Source of the DNA: Niastella sp966212235
GTDB taxonomy: Bacteria; Bacteroidota; Bacteroidia; Chitinophagales; Chitinophagaceae
Reading direction: 5' to 3'
DNA: 64,000 nucleotides
NCBI GenBank assembly: GCA_966212235.1
Contig: CBIHPP010000013.1
Location: forward strand, 236,673-300,672
In this document: one piece after another, positions 8,897-17,330 of the stretch
Layout: the number at the start of each line of letters is the position of its first letter
Numbering within the stretch: position 1 is the stretch's first letter
Notes under the pieces: model-generated
What the model was told of the DNA's origin: nothing
The model's input: only the letters and a program-made list of their open reading frames with translations
The model's database searches: none
Translations under genes and position numbers: made by a program

Positions 8897-10267
8897 ATGA
8901 AATTTCATAAAATAAGCTTCGTATTCTTTCTTTTGTCTGCGCTGGCTTCGTGCCGCAAGTATGTTGAAGAAGTGCCCATACAGGGGCAGCGGGTATTGGT
9001 GTATACCGACGATTACCGGATGTTAATGAATAACCGCACCGATCAGGAGATTGGTTCCGGCCAGGCGCCGATCTTTAGTTGTGATGATCTCGATATGATC
9101 GATCCCGCTCTACAGGCTAATATAACCAGCACTTCTCAAAGAGCCATGTATACCTGGAGTAAACCGTTTTATATTGATCAGCAATCTGATTTTGACTGGG
9201 ACAAATATTATAGCACCATGTATACTTATAATGTGGTGATCAACGGGGTCATGGATAGTAAGGGCGGTGATATGCCAACGAAGAACGTTATACTGGGCGA
9301 AGCCCTGCTGCACCGGGCGTTCAATTATTTCCTGCTGGTAAATTTGTATAGCAAACAATACGATGCCGCCACCGCCAACAATGATCCCGGTGTGCCCTTA
9401 ATGCTGCAACCCGAACTGTTCGTTGATCTTACCAGGCCTTCCGTTCAAAAGGTATACGAACAGGTGCTGAGTGATATCAGACAGGCATTGCCTTTACTGC
9501 CTGTAATACAGGACATTAATTTTAAGCCCAATAAAGCAGCTGCCTATGCTTTGTTATCGAAAGTGTACCTGAACATGCGCGATTTTACGGCAGCCGCAAC
9601 TTTTGCCGACAGCACCCTGGCGCTTTCCAGCGACCTGTATGATTATAATTTAGCTGTGGCTGTTACACCCTATACCTTTCCAACACAGTTCACCGACAAA
9701 CAGGTATTATTGCGCAAAGTGCCCAGGATAACGCCTGGTGCATCGCAGTTAAGCCAGTCGCTGCTCGACCTGTTGGGCACAAAAGACCTTCGCTATGTAC
9801 TCTTTGTAAAGCCTGGTAATAACTTTTACCCTGTATTTAGTGGCCAGGGGTACTGGTCAAGGGAAAGGATCTCGGGTGATAAACCGGCCGTGGGTTTAAC
9901 CATAAACGAAACCTGGCTCATAAAAGCAGAATGCCTGGCTCGCGCCGGTCAAAAAGACGAAGCCATTGATATGTTGAACACCTTGCGTAAACGCCGTTTC
10001 AGGCCGGTAGATTATATGGCGCTCACGGCAGCCAGCGCCGATGAGGCATTACAGCTCGTGGTTGATGAAAGAAGGCGCGAGTTCTTCGGATCAGGATTGC
10101 GCTGGTTCGATCAGCGTCGTTTAAATAAGGATGCCGGGTTCGCTAAAACTTTTACCCGGAAATTTAATAATATAACAAATACCCTTGAGCCTAACAGCAA
10201 CGGATATGTATTTCCACTGGCCAATCTGTTAATTACCCAGAATCCGGAGATGCAGCAAAATCCCTGA
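8897..10267 (+). CDS. SusD/RagB-family nutrient-binding lipoprotein
   Basis: 456 residues. A lipoprotein signal peptide ends in the lipobox LASC (Cys19). SusD-type features follow: the N-terminal helical stretch with ALLHRAFNYFLLVNLY, TPR-like pairs (KPNKAAAYALLSKVYLNMRDF), and the C-terminal block ETWLIKAECLARAGQKDEAIDMLNTLRKRRF plus DERRREFFGSGLRWFDQRR. It forms the lid over the SusC barrel encoded upstream. Downstream, 81 bases with a small GC-rich hairpin (TGCCGG/CCGGCA, 10296-10312) separate it from the ABC genes, which may be expressed by read-through. Confidence 0.95.
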   Translation: MKFHKISFVFFLLSALASCRKYVEEVPIQGQRVLVYTDDYRMLMNNRTDQEIGSGQAPIFSCDDLDMIDPALQANITSTSQRAMYTWSKPFYIDQQSDFDWDKYYSTMYTYNVVINGVMDSKGGDMPTKNVILGEALLHRAFNYFLLVNLYSKQYDAATANNDPGVPLMLQPELFVDLTRPSVQKVYEQVLSDIRQALPLLPVIQDINFKPNKAAAYALLSKVYLNMRDFTAAATFADSTLALSSDLYDYNLAVAVTPYTFPTQFTDKQVLLRKVPRITPGASQLSQSLLDLLGTKDLRYVLFVKPGNNFYPVFSGQGYWSRERISGDKPAVGLTINETWLIKAECLARAGQKDEAIDMLNTLRKRRFRPVDYMALTAASADEALQLVVDERRREFFGSGLRWFDQRRLNKDAGFAKTFTRKFNNITNTLEPNSNGYVFPLANLLITQNPEMQQNP

Positions 10268-10348
10268 CCCTTTATTCCACATACATGTCCTGTGGTGCCG
10301 GTATTTCCGGCATCGCAGGCATTCTATTGGTTGTTGAAAATTTAAGAC

Positions 10349-11278
10349 ATGAATAATAGCATTATCAAACTTGAAAATTTATCGCACAGGTATTCGGGAA
10401 ACTGGGCCATCAGGAATATTAATATCGACATTGCCGACAATGGCATTGTGGGATTGCTCGGTTCCAATGGCGCCGGGAAGTCAACGACCATGAATATCCT
10501 GTGTGGCGTGCTGAACCAAACCGAGGGAAACGTTTTTATAAACGGCATCAACCTGCGCACGGACCCTGTGGAGGCGAAAAAACAGATCGGCTTTTTGCCG
10601 CAACAGGCGCCGCTGTATATGGACCTCACGGTGGACGAATACCTTTTCCATTGCGCCGGCCTGCGCCAGATCCCTCAACTCCAGAGAAAGAAAGCGGTGG
10701 ATGAAGTGAAAGAACGATGCGGTATTGCTCATTTCAGCAGCCGCCTCATAAAAAATTTGTCTGGTGGTTACCGCCAAAGGGTTGGCATAGCCCAGGCCAT
10801 CGTACATCGCCCCCGTATCGTTGTACTGGATGAGCCCACCAATGGGCTCGATCCCAACCAGATCATCGAAGTGCGGTCGCTCATAAAGGAAATTGCCAGG
10901 GAAAGACTGGTTATTTTTTCATCGCATGTTCTTACCGAAGTACAGTTCCTGTGCCGGGAGATCCAGATGATCGAAAACGGGCGGATCGTATTTGCCGACA
11001 CCATGGATGCTTTCAATAATTATATTGAACCGCACAGCCTCATGGTGCAATTCGCTCAAATGCCGGCTGAGGCAACCCTGCTGCAAATAGAAGGCGTAAC
11101 GAAAACGGAACAGCTGACAGAGCGCCAGGTCAGGATCTATTTCAACGGCGACCAGGAAGTAACCGGGCGTATTGTAACTGCCAGTGTACACCACGGGTGG
11201 GAACTGCGGGAGATCAACATGGAAAAGAGTTCGCTGGAAGAAGTATTTAAACAATTATCCCAATCTGTAAAGTCATAA
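10349..11278 (+). CDS. ABC transporter ATP-binding protein (GldA-like)
   Basis: 309 residues with a complete ABC ATPase core: Walker A GSNGAGKST (about residues 38-46), signature LSGGYRQR (about 137-144), Walker B VVLDEPTNGLDP (about 160-171) and H-loop SSHVL (about 190). The last 90 residues are the regulatory tail common in the CcmA/GldA-type exporter ATPases. It is followed at 23 bases by a GldF-GldG fusion permease, its evident partner. A classical GldA of gliding motility is possible, but the position behind a SusC/D pair points to a paralogous exporter. Confidence 0.92.
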   Translation: MNNSIIKLENLSHRYSGNWAIRNINIDIADNGIVGLLGSNGAGKSTTMNILCGVLNQTEGNVFINGINLRTDPVEAKKQIGFLPQQAPLYMDLTVDEYLFHCAGLRQIPQLQRKKAVDEVKERCGIAHFSSRLIKNLSGGYRQRVGIAQAIVHRPRIVVLDEPTNGLDPNQIIEVRSLIKEIARERLVIFSSHVLTEVQFLCREIQMIENGRIVFADTMDAFNNYIEPHSLMVQFAQMPAEATLLQIEGVTKTEQLTERQVRIYFNGDQEVTGRIVTASVHHGWELREINMEKSSLEEVFKQLSQSVKS

Positions 11279-11301
11279 CATTCACAGTAATCTAATATTT
11301 G

Positions 11302-13602
11302 ATGAAAACAGTTTTTCAAATTGCAAAGGCCGAGTTGAAAACGTTGTTCTATTCGCCCATCGCCTGGTTTCTGCTTATTATTTTTTTTATACAGGCAGGG
11401 GTGGCTTATTTTGGACAACTGGACCCCATTGCAAGAATGCAGGATTCCGGCGTTAAGTTGAGTTTTTCATTGACCAATTCCATTTTTTTTGGCAGGGGTG
11501 TTTTTAGCTCGGTCGTGCAGAATCTCTATCTGTATCTTCCCTTGTTAACGATGGGACTCATCAGCCGGGAAATGAGCAGCGGCACCATCCGCCTGTTGTA
11601 TTCCTCGCCCATTAAAGTAAGCGGCATTGTGCTGGGTAAGTTCCTGTCGATTTTGGTCCTTAATCTTTTATTGACCCTGGTAGTTATTATATACATCCTG
11701 ATCACGTATTGTTTTATTCCGTTCCCCGATACGGGTCATTTGCTTGCCAGCTTGCTGGGTCTTTTTTTATTGCTTTGTGCGTATGCAGCGATCGGCATTT
11801 TCATGTCGTGCCTTACCAACTACCAGGTAGTGGCGGCTGTATGTACCTTTGTGGCGATATGGGTCCTGCATTCCGTGGGATCATTGTGGCAGGATATCCC
11901 CTTTGTACGAAACCTCACTTATTTTCTTTCCCTCTCGGGGCGTTCCGGTAAAATGATGCAGGGACTGATCACCAGTAAAGACCTGATCTATTTCGCTGTG
12001 ATCATTTACATGTTCCTGTCGTTGAGCATCTACAAACTGAAATCAGGTATGGAATCCCGTTCGGCCTGGTATAAAACAGGCAGGTACTTAATAATAATTG
12101 GAATAACGCTGGGGATAGGTTATGTTAGTTCCATTCCTCAATTGGTATTGTACCTGGATACCACCAGGAACAATAAGAATACGATTGTTCCGCCTGCGCA
12201 AAAGATACTTCGCTCTTTGGGCGATGAACCGCTTGAGGTTACTTCTTATACCAACCTGCTGGGCGGTTATTTTTATTACGGTAGCCCGGATTCGTATAAC
12301 CGAACGCTTGCCAAATGGGAGCCGTACCTGCGTTTTAAACATTCCATTCAACTGAAAAATATCTACTACTATGATACCTTGAACCATAATAACGCAGATT
12401 TCAAAAAATTCTATCCCGGTAAAAATATAACCCAGATCGCGGAAAAAAAGGCGGAGAGCAGCGATATGAAGCTGAGCGAGTTTCTTAAGCCGGCGGAAAT
12501 CAGGAAGATCATAGACCTGTCGCAGGAACCCGATTGGTATACAATGCAGTTGAAATATAAGGGAAGAACCACCTTGCTGCGGCTGTTCGATGATAATGAG
12601 CAATGGCCTACCGAAACCGAGGTAGCTGCGGCCCTGAAAAGATTGCTGAACGAAAAGATGCCGAAGATCCTGTTCGTTACCGGTGAACTGGAGCGTAACA
12701 TCTTTAAAATGGGCGATCGCGATTTTAAAGGAATTGCCAATCTGAATTCGTTCAGGTATTCATTACTCAACCAGGGCTTTGATGTAGATACGATTTCCCT
12801 CGAAAATAGTGCGGTACCGACCGCCATCAACGCACTCGTTCTGGCCGACCCGAAACAGGCATTGAGCCCGCTCGCCCTGCAACGGTTACAGGCATATACG
12901 GATGCCGGTGGTAACCTGATGATACTGGGCGAACCAGGTAAACAATCGTTACTCAATCCTTACCTGAAACAATTCGGGATACAACTGCTTGAAGGAACTA
13001 TTTTACAGAAAAGCAAAGACCTACAGCAAACGTTGGCCACACCGGTATTAACCGAAGCGTCAGCATCACTGTATCCACGATTGGCGCATGCCCATCACTA
13101 CAATGCCCGGGTTTCGATGCCAGGCGCGGCGCCACTTTCCGTTACCGGTACCGTTGGCAGCGTAATTAGTTCGTTGCTGGTGGTTGATACAGCCGTTGGT
13201 TGGTTGAAGAAAGGCGCCTTTGTTGCGGATTCCGTTGAGATCAATTACATGCCCGACAAGGGTGATCAAAGAGAGGCATACCCGGTAGCCGTTTCGGTTA
13301 CCAGAAAAGTAAATGGCAAGGAACAACGGATCATTGTTTCAGGCGATGCGGATTTTATGTCGAATACGGAAATGCAACGTAACAATGTGCGCACGGCCAA
13401 TTTTGCATTCAGTACGGGGCTATTCAGCTGGTTGAGCTATGGCACGTACCCAATTGACAGTTCCCGTCCGGAAGATGCCGATACGAAAGCAGGGATCACA
13501 AAAGACCAGGTGAAACTCTTGCGCATCGTCGTACTGTACGGCACGTCCGCGATCCTGGTATTGCTCGGAAGCATATTGCTTATTCGCAGAAAACGAAAAT
13601 AA
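11302..13602 (+). CDS. ABC-2 permease fused to a GldG-like auxiliary domain
   Basis: 766 residues (ATG at 11302; the TTG one codon earlier is rejected). Residues 1-250 form a six-helix ABC-2/GldF-type permease (KAELKTLFYSPIAWFLLIIFF, MSSGTIRLLYSSPI). A linker helix near 255-275 leads to a large periplasmic GldG-like region (about 285-730, with VLFVTGELERNIF and ALVLADPKQALSPLALQRLQAYTDAGGNLMILGEP, split here by a few residues). A last membrane helix near 740-760 ends in RRKRK. GldF and GldG are usually separate proteins in flavobacterial gliding operons; here they are one polypeptide. The stop is six bases from the first MutS-like start, so translational coupling is likely. Confidence 0.88.
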   Translation: MKTVFQIAKAELKTLFYSPIAWFLLIIFFIQAGVAYFGQLDPIARMQDSGVKLSFSLTNSIFFGRGVFSSVVQNLYLYLPLLTMGLISREMSSGTIRLLYSSPIKVSGIVLGKFLSILVLNLLLTLVVIIYILITYCFIPFPDTGHLLASLLGLFLLLCAYAAIGIFMSCLTNYQVVAAVCTFVAIWVLHSVGSLWQDIPFVRNLTYFLSLSGRSGKMMQGLITSKDLIYFAVIIYMFLSLSIYKLKSGMESRSAWYKTGRYLIIIGITLGIGYVSSIPQLVLYLDTTRNNKNTIVPPAQKILRSLGDEPLEVTSYTNLLGGYFYYGSPDSYNRTLAKWEPYLRFKHSIQLKNIYYYDTLNHNNADFKKFYPGKNITQIAEKKAESSDMKLSEFLKPAEIRKIIDLSQEPDWYTMQLKYKGRTTLLRLFDDNEQWPTETEVAAALKRLLNEKMPKILFVTGELERNIFKMGDRDFKGIANLNSFRYSLLNQGFDVDTISLENSAVPTAINALVLADPKQALSPLALQRLQAYTDAGGNLMILGEPGKQSLLNPYLKQFGIQLLEGTILQKSKDLQQTLATPVLTEASASLYPRLAHAHHYNARVSMPGAAPLSVTGTVGSVISSLLVVDTAVGWLKKGAFVADSVEINYMPDKGDQREAYPVAVSVTRKVNGKEQRIIVSGDADFMSNTEMQRNNVRTANFAFSTGLFSWLSYGTYPIDSSRPEDADTKAGITKDQVKLLRIVVLYGTSAILVLLGSILLIRRKRK

Positions 13603-13608
13603 TTGGTG

Positions 13609-14940
13609 ATGCCATTAAGTACTGATAAACAAACGATGGATGATCTCGGGATCTCGGGCCGCAACAATGGCGAGGGAATCCCGGGCATCTATAACCGGTG
13701 TGTAACAAGGGGTGGGGGAGATATGATCGGGGATATGTTCCGAAATCCCCTTTCCGGTGCGGAAGCCATCAGCCGCAGGTTAGGTATAATCCGGTTCTTT
13801 TCAACAGATGACAGGCGCTTCCCTTTTACACCGGGGAATTTTGATGTGATTGAACAATTCCTCAACAACAGGGATGAGCGAACCGGGGTGCGTATGCAGG
13901 GTGGGCTGTTGGGGCAGCTCGATAAACTGGCAGGGAAAGACCTGCAATCTGATCTGATCGGCAAAGGCGTTCAGGCAACCCTGAATTTTATCAGGGAATG
14001 CAGGGATTTTTACCGTTCACTGGCATGCAGCAGCGGCCATGAATATTTCGGAGAGTATATGGCCGTGTTATCGGTCATGAATATACCGGCTTTTATGGAA
14101 GCCGCCGAAAAGACAGGAAAGCTTTCCAACGAAGACATGGTGCATTTTGATGCATTGTTCCGTTTCAGGGAGCGGGACGGGTTGTATATCCTGTTGCGGC
14201 ATGCGTACATGCTGGATGTATACATAGCGGTTGGCCGGGTAGCCCGGGAACGAAACTACACTTTTCCGATAGTGGTAGAGCAACAGGAACCCCTGCTGCA
14301 ACTGAACAGTTTTTTTCATCCGCTAATTAACAATGCGGTCCCCAATAACCTGGATGTGTGCGGGGACAATCATGTTATTTTTTTGACCGGCGCCAACATG
14401 GCGGGTAAGAGTACTTTCATGAAGTCGGTCAGTATTGTTTTGCTGTTGGCGCACATGGGATTTCCTGTACCGGCGGGGTACATGAAGTTTGCGCCGCTCG
14501 ATGGATTGTATACTACCATTAACCTGCCCGATAACCTGGGTATGGGGGCCAGCCATTTTTATGCGGAAGTGCTGCGGGTAAAAAAGATAGTACGGGAACT
14601 GGCTGCCGGCAAGCGGCTGTTCGTCGTGTTTGATGAGTTGTTCCGGGGAACGAATGTAAAGGATGCGTATGAAGGTACGGTAGCCATAACACGGGGATTT
14701 GCGGGCGCTGCCAGGTCTATGTTCATTGTATCGACCCACGTACTGGAAGCCGCTGATACGCTTAAGTCGGCATGTACGGGTATACAATATGTTTATATGC
14801 CCACCGAAATGAACGGTACACAGCCTGTTTATTCTTATCGCATGAAATACGGGATCTCAGCAGACCGCCACGGCATGCTGATCGTACAAAATGAAGGCAT
14901 TCTTGAAATGTTGGAACAGGGATTGAAAAAACAGCAATAA
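13609..14940 (+). CDS. MutS-like ATPase lacking mismatch-recognition domains, copy 1
   Basis: 443 residues, about half the length of true MutS. The N-terminal half resembles the MutS core/lever helical region (domain III); the C-terminal half is the MutS ABC-type ATPase with Walker A TGANMAGKST (about 260-269), the SHFYAEVLRVK block, Walker B VVFDELFRGTN (about 338-348) and STH. The mismatch-reading domain I with its Phe-X-Glu motif and connector domain II are absent, so mismatch repair is unlikely. The start is ATG at 13609, six bases after the permease stop. Four bases after its stop a paralogue begins, consistent with a heterodimer. Function unknown. Confidence 0.87.
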   Translation: MPLSTDKQTMDDLGISGRNNGEGIPGIYNRCVTRGGGDMIGDMFRNPLSGAEAISRRLGIIRFFSTDDRRFPFTPGNFDVIEQFLNNRDERTGVRMQGGLLGQLDKLAGKDLQSDLIGKGVQATLNFIRECRDFYRSLACSSGHEYFGEYMAVLSVMNIPAFMEAAEKTGKLSNEDMVHFDALFRFRERDGLYILLRHAYMLDVYIAVGRVARERNYTFPIVVEQQEPLLQLNSFFHPLINNAVPNNLDVCGDNHVIFLTGANMAGKSTFMKSVSIVLLLAHMGFPVPAGYMKFAPLDGLYTTINLPDNLGMGASHFYAEVLRVKKIVRELAAGKRLFVVFDELFRGTNVKDAYEGTVAITRGFAGAARSMFIVSTHVLEAADTLKSACTGIQYVYMPTEMNGTQPVYSYRMKYGISADRHGMLIVQNEGILEMLEQGLKKQQ

Positions 14941-14944
14941 CAAC

Positions 14945-16291
14945 ATGAGTTTTATAACCGATCAACAAACACTGGAAGATCTCAATATACTGGGCAAACA
15001 TAAGGTGCATTCTTTTTTCTCTATGTTCAACCAGGTGCAATCGGCCGGCGGTGAAAGGCTGTTGCACGATATGTTCCGTCAGCCGCTCAGCGATGCGATG
15101 CTGATTAAAGAAAGGACCGTTCTGTTCCGGTATTTTCAGGAGAAGGACCTGCTTTTTCCACTGGACCCGAAAATGTTGGGGGCGGCTGAAAATTACCTGA
15201 CGGCTTTTCCTGGCACTTCCTATGTTGCTTCGGCAATTGGTATTATACATAAGCGAGCGCTGGGCAGCATTTTCCGCAACCCGCAATATGAACAGATGAG
15301 GGCCGGCCTGTATGCGACTATTGATATGTTACATGCTGTAGAGGCATTCCTGGTGCAAATCGAAGACAGCCCTTTGCGGGAACAGGTACTGCGGGTGCAG
15401 GTCGCCTGGAACAGGCATACGAAACGCTGGATGCAATCGTACCAACAAAAGGGAAAGTTGTTGTTGGGGGAAATGGTGGCGGCGCACCATGATCTTTTGT
15501 ACGTGTTCAAAAATGAAATGGGCGAATTGCTGCAACTTATTTATCTCGTGGATGTATGCATAGCGGTAGCGGGGGTGGCAAAGCAACAATCACTGGGGTT
15601 CGCCGAAGTTTTAACCACTGATGCAGCCGCTTCACCACAATTGTATACCGAGCGGTTATGGCATCCGGCCATTCCGGCAGCGGTGCCCAATTCGATACAT
15701 TTCAACCCGGCGCAGAACATGATCTTTTTGACAGGAGCAAATATGGCGGGCAAATCAACGTTGATGAAAGCTCTGGGCGCCGCCGTGTACCTGGCGCATA
15801 TGGGCTTTCCTGTGGCTGCCGAAGACATGCGGTTCACGGTTATGGATGGCCTTTTCACTTCTATCAATGTGCCGGATAATCTCAATAAGGGGTATAGTCA
15901 TTTTTATGCGGAAGTGTTACGGGTAAAGACGGTTGCGGCTCAGGTTGCGGAAGGGCGAAGGCTGCTGGTTATTTTCGATGAATTATTCAAAGGCACCAAT
16001 GTAAAAGATGCTTTCGACGCTACGCTCTCGGTGGCAGCAGCATTTGCTGCTTACCGCAATTGTTTTTATATCGTTTCAACCCATATTATTGAAGTAGGCG
16101 CCGAGCTGGGTAAGCGGGGCGAACATATCCTGTTCCGTTATATGCCAACACAAATTTCAGCAGGTGTTCCCCGTTATACCTATCGCATGGAAGATGGCAT
16201 TTCAAACGACCGCCAGGGAATGATGATCATTGAGAAAGAAGGGATTCCCGCGATGTTGAAGGCGATTGTAAAAGATAATGCCTCAGGATAG
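14945..16291 (+). CDS. MutS-like ATPase lacking mismatch-recognition domains, copy 2
   Basis: 448 residues and clearly paralogous to its neighbour. It shares the opening FITDQQTLEDLNI-type motif, Walker A TGANMAGKST (about 262-271), LAHMGFPV, SHFYAEVLRVK, Walker B VIFDELFKGTN and the C-terminal MEDGISNDRQGM block. It also lacks the mismatch-binding and connector domains. The tandem arrangement (4-base gap) suggests co-translation and pairing, in the way MutS-family ATPases dimerise through the ATPase domain. It is the last gene of the sigma/FecR/SusCD/ABC block; a 128-base gap follows. Confidence 0.87.
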   Translation: MSFITDQQTLEDLNILGKHKVHSFFSMFNQVQSAGGERLLHDMFRQPLSDAMLIKERTVLFRYFQEKDLLFPLDPKMLGAAENYLTAFPGTSYVASAIGIIHKRALGSIFRNPQYEQMRAGLYATIDMLHAVEAFLVQIEDSPLREQVLRVQVAWNRHTKRWMQSYQQKGKLLLGEMVAAHHDLLYVFKNEMGELLQLIYLVDVCIAVAGVAKQQSLGFAEVLTTDAAASPQLYTERLWHPAIPAAVPNSIHFNPAQNMIFLTGANMAGKSTLMKALGAAVYLAHMGFPVAAEDMRFTVMDGLFTSINVPDNLNKGYSHFYAEVLRVKTVAAQVAEGRRLLVIFDELFKGTNVKDAFDATLSVAAAFAAYRNCFYIVSTHIIEVGAELGKRGEHILFRYMPTQISAGVPRYTYRMEDGISNDRQGMMIIEKEGIPAMLKAIVKDNASG

Positions 16292-16419
16292 GGGACATAT
16301 AAACGCAAGGCATATGGGTAATTTGAGGCTCAGTGTTGTATGCGGTATATATTGGTATGGGCTTTGAAGTATGAAGCATCTCCTGTTTAAATATGGACAT
16401 ACACTAAAATAATAATACA

Positions 16420-16740
16420 ATGGCCTATTCCTCGGAAACAGCAACCAGTCTTATTGGCGCAGAAAGAACTGCTGACTTTCAATGCAATCATGTCGTAAAT
16501 GAAGTGCTCACCGGTAGTAAACAGGGCCGGATAGCGGCGGAATATCTTAATTATGGAAAGGTTATCAGTGAGCCGGTCGAGGGCGCTGTTGTTGTAGGGA
16601 AGGATGGAAAACATGTAGGCATTTTTATAAGTGCGACAGAGTTCATTCATTCAAGTACCAGTAAAATGAAAGTGATCAGGGCCTCTTTGTCGCAATTGCC
16701 TTACGTATTTCCGTTGGGATATGAGTTTAGAAAAGAATAA
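16420..16740 (+). CDS. Mini NlpC/P60-like (papain-fold) protein
   Basis: 106 residues, not assignable with certainty. It has the order expected of a minimal NlpC/P60 or CHAP-type cysteine peptidase: a Cys at the start of a helix (TADFQCNHVVNEVL, Cys near 23), then a Gly-rich strand (GAVVVGKDGKHVGIFIS) in which the HVGIFI His near 67 would be the catalytic His, followed by FIHSS. No signal peptide is visible and the domain is shorter than usual (about 100-120 residues). Such enzymes cleave peptidoglycan stem peptides or act as small amidases. It is convergent with a repeat-protein gene, with no spacer. Confidence 0.55.
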   Translation: MAYSSETATSLIGAERTADFQCNHVVNEVLTGSKQGRIAAEYLNYGKVISEPVEGAVVVGKDGKHVGIFISATEFIHSSTSKMKVIRASLSQLPYVFPLGYEFRKE

Positions 16741-17148
16741 TTATAGCTCGAAGAAAAAGAATACAACTGCCACCCATTCCTTTTTTATATTGCTGGCGTG
16801 ACCGATGGTGCTTCTGGAACTATTTTGTACAGTGCCATCGGCCTTTACATAACCTATTGTTGTATAACTTCCGTTCTGCACGGTACCATCCTTTTTTATA
16901 TAACCGACAGTAGAATAGCCGGAGTTCTGAACACTGCCATCGTCTTTAATATAACCTATTGTGCTGTAACTGCTATTCTGTATGGTCCCATCTTTCTTAA
17001 TATATCCCACCGTTGAATAACTGCTGTTCTGAATAGTGCCATCACTTTTAATATACCCACTTGTTGTATAACTGCCGGACCTGATCGTTTGAGCATGCGT
17101 GAGAACCGTTAACAGTAAGGGTAGCAGAAAGAGGGTAAAATTCTTCAT
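16741..17148 (-). CDS. Secreted protein made of 17-residue repeats
   Basis: 135 residues with ATG at 17148, which opens a signal peptide (MKNFTLFLLPLLLTVLTHAQ). Five and a half tandem 17-residue repeats follow (about 26-120) with the consensus SYSTVGYIKKDGTIQNS, each holding a GYIKxDGxxQN hairpin-like core. The protein ends with a hydrophobic VAVVFFFFEL tail. A beta-hairpin or beta-solenoid structure is likely; binding partner and function are unknown. An in-frame ATG 23 codons earlier would hide the signal peptide and is rejected. Confidence 0.75.
   Translation of the reverse strand: MKNFTLFLLPLLLTVLTHAQTIRSGSYTTSGYIKSDGTIQNSSYSTVGYIKKDGTIQNSSYSTIGYIKDDGSVQNSGYSTVGYIKKDGTVQNGSYTTIGYVKADGTVQNSSRSTIGHASNIKKEWVAVVFFFFEL
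16819..17073 (-). repeat. 51-bp tandem coding repeats (5 units)
   Basis: Five consecutive 51-bp units encode the 17-residue repeats of the secreted protein. Units differ mainly at third positions and in one or two residues, so the array is under protein-level constraint and not freshly amplified. Confidence 0.8.
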
Positions 17149-17229
17149 GAGCTTAAAAATAATACGGAGAATGCAGGATTCAAAGCCGGGGATATGTGTT
17201 TTAACAAAAAAGAACAAGTCCTAAACAGT

Positions 17230-17312
17230 AAACGGCCGGTAAAATCCTAAACGGCTTGCAAAGGGCTTGTATAGGGCTTAAAGGGCTTGCAAAGGGCCGG
17301 TAAAGGGCTTGT
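17230..17312. repeat. Array of 11-nt direct repeats
   Basis: Units of the form AAAGGGCTTGT or AAACGGCCGGT recur head to tail (17230, 17249, 17260, 17280, 17291, 17302), with two shorter spacers. The array is intergenic, between the repeat-protein gene and a tiny secreted-peptide frame. Function unknown. Confidence 0.7.
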
Positions 17313-17330
17313 ATTTGACTTCGAAATGCG

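Noticed and set aside
14323..14787. Long minus-strand frame (154 codons) opposite the first MutS-like gene
   Set aside because: It lies wholly inside a gene with strong motif conservation on the other strand and shows no domain or signal.
13609..16291. Genuine mismatch-repair mutS genes
   Set aside because: Both proteins are about half the normal length and lack the mismatch-recognition and connector domains.
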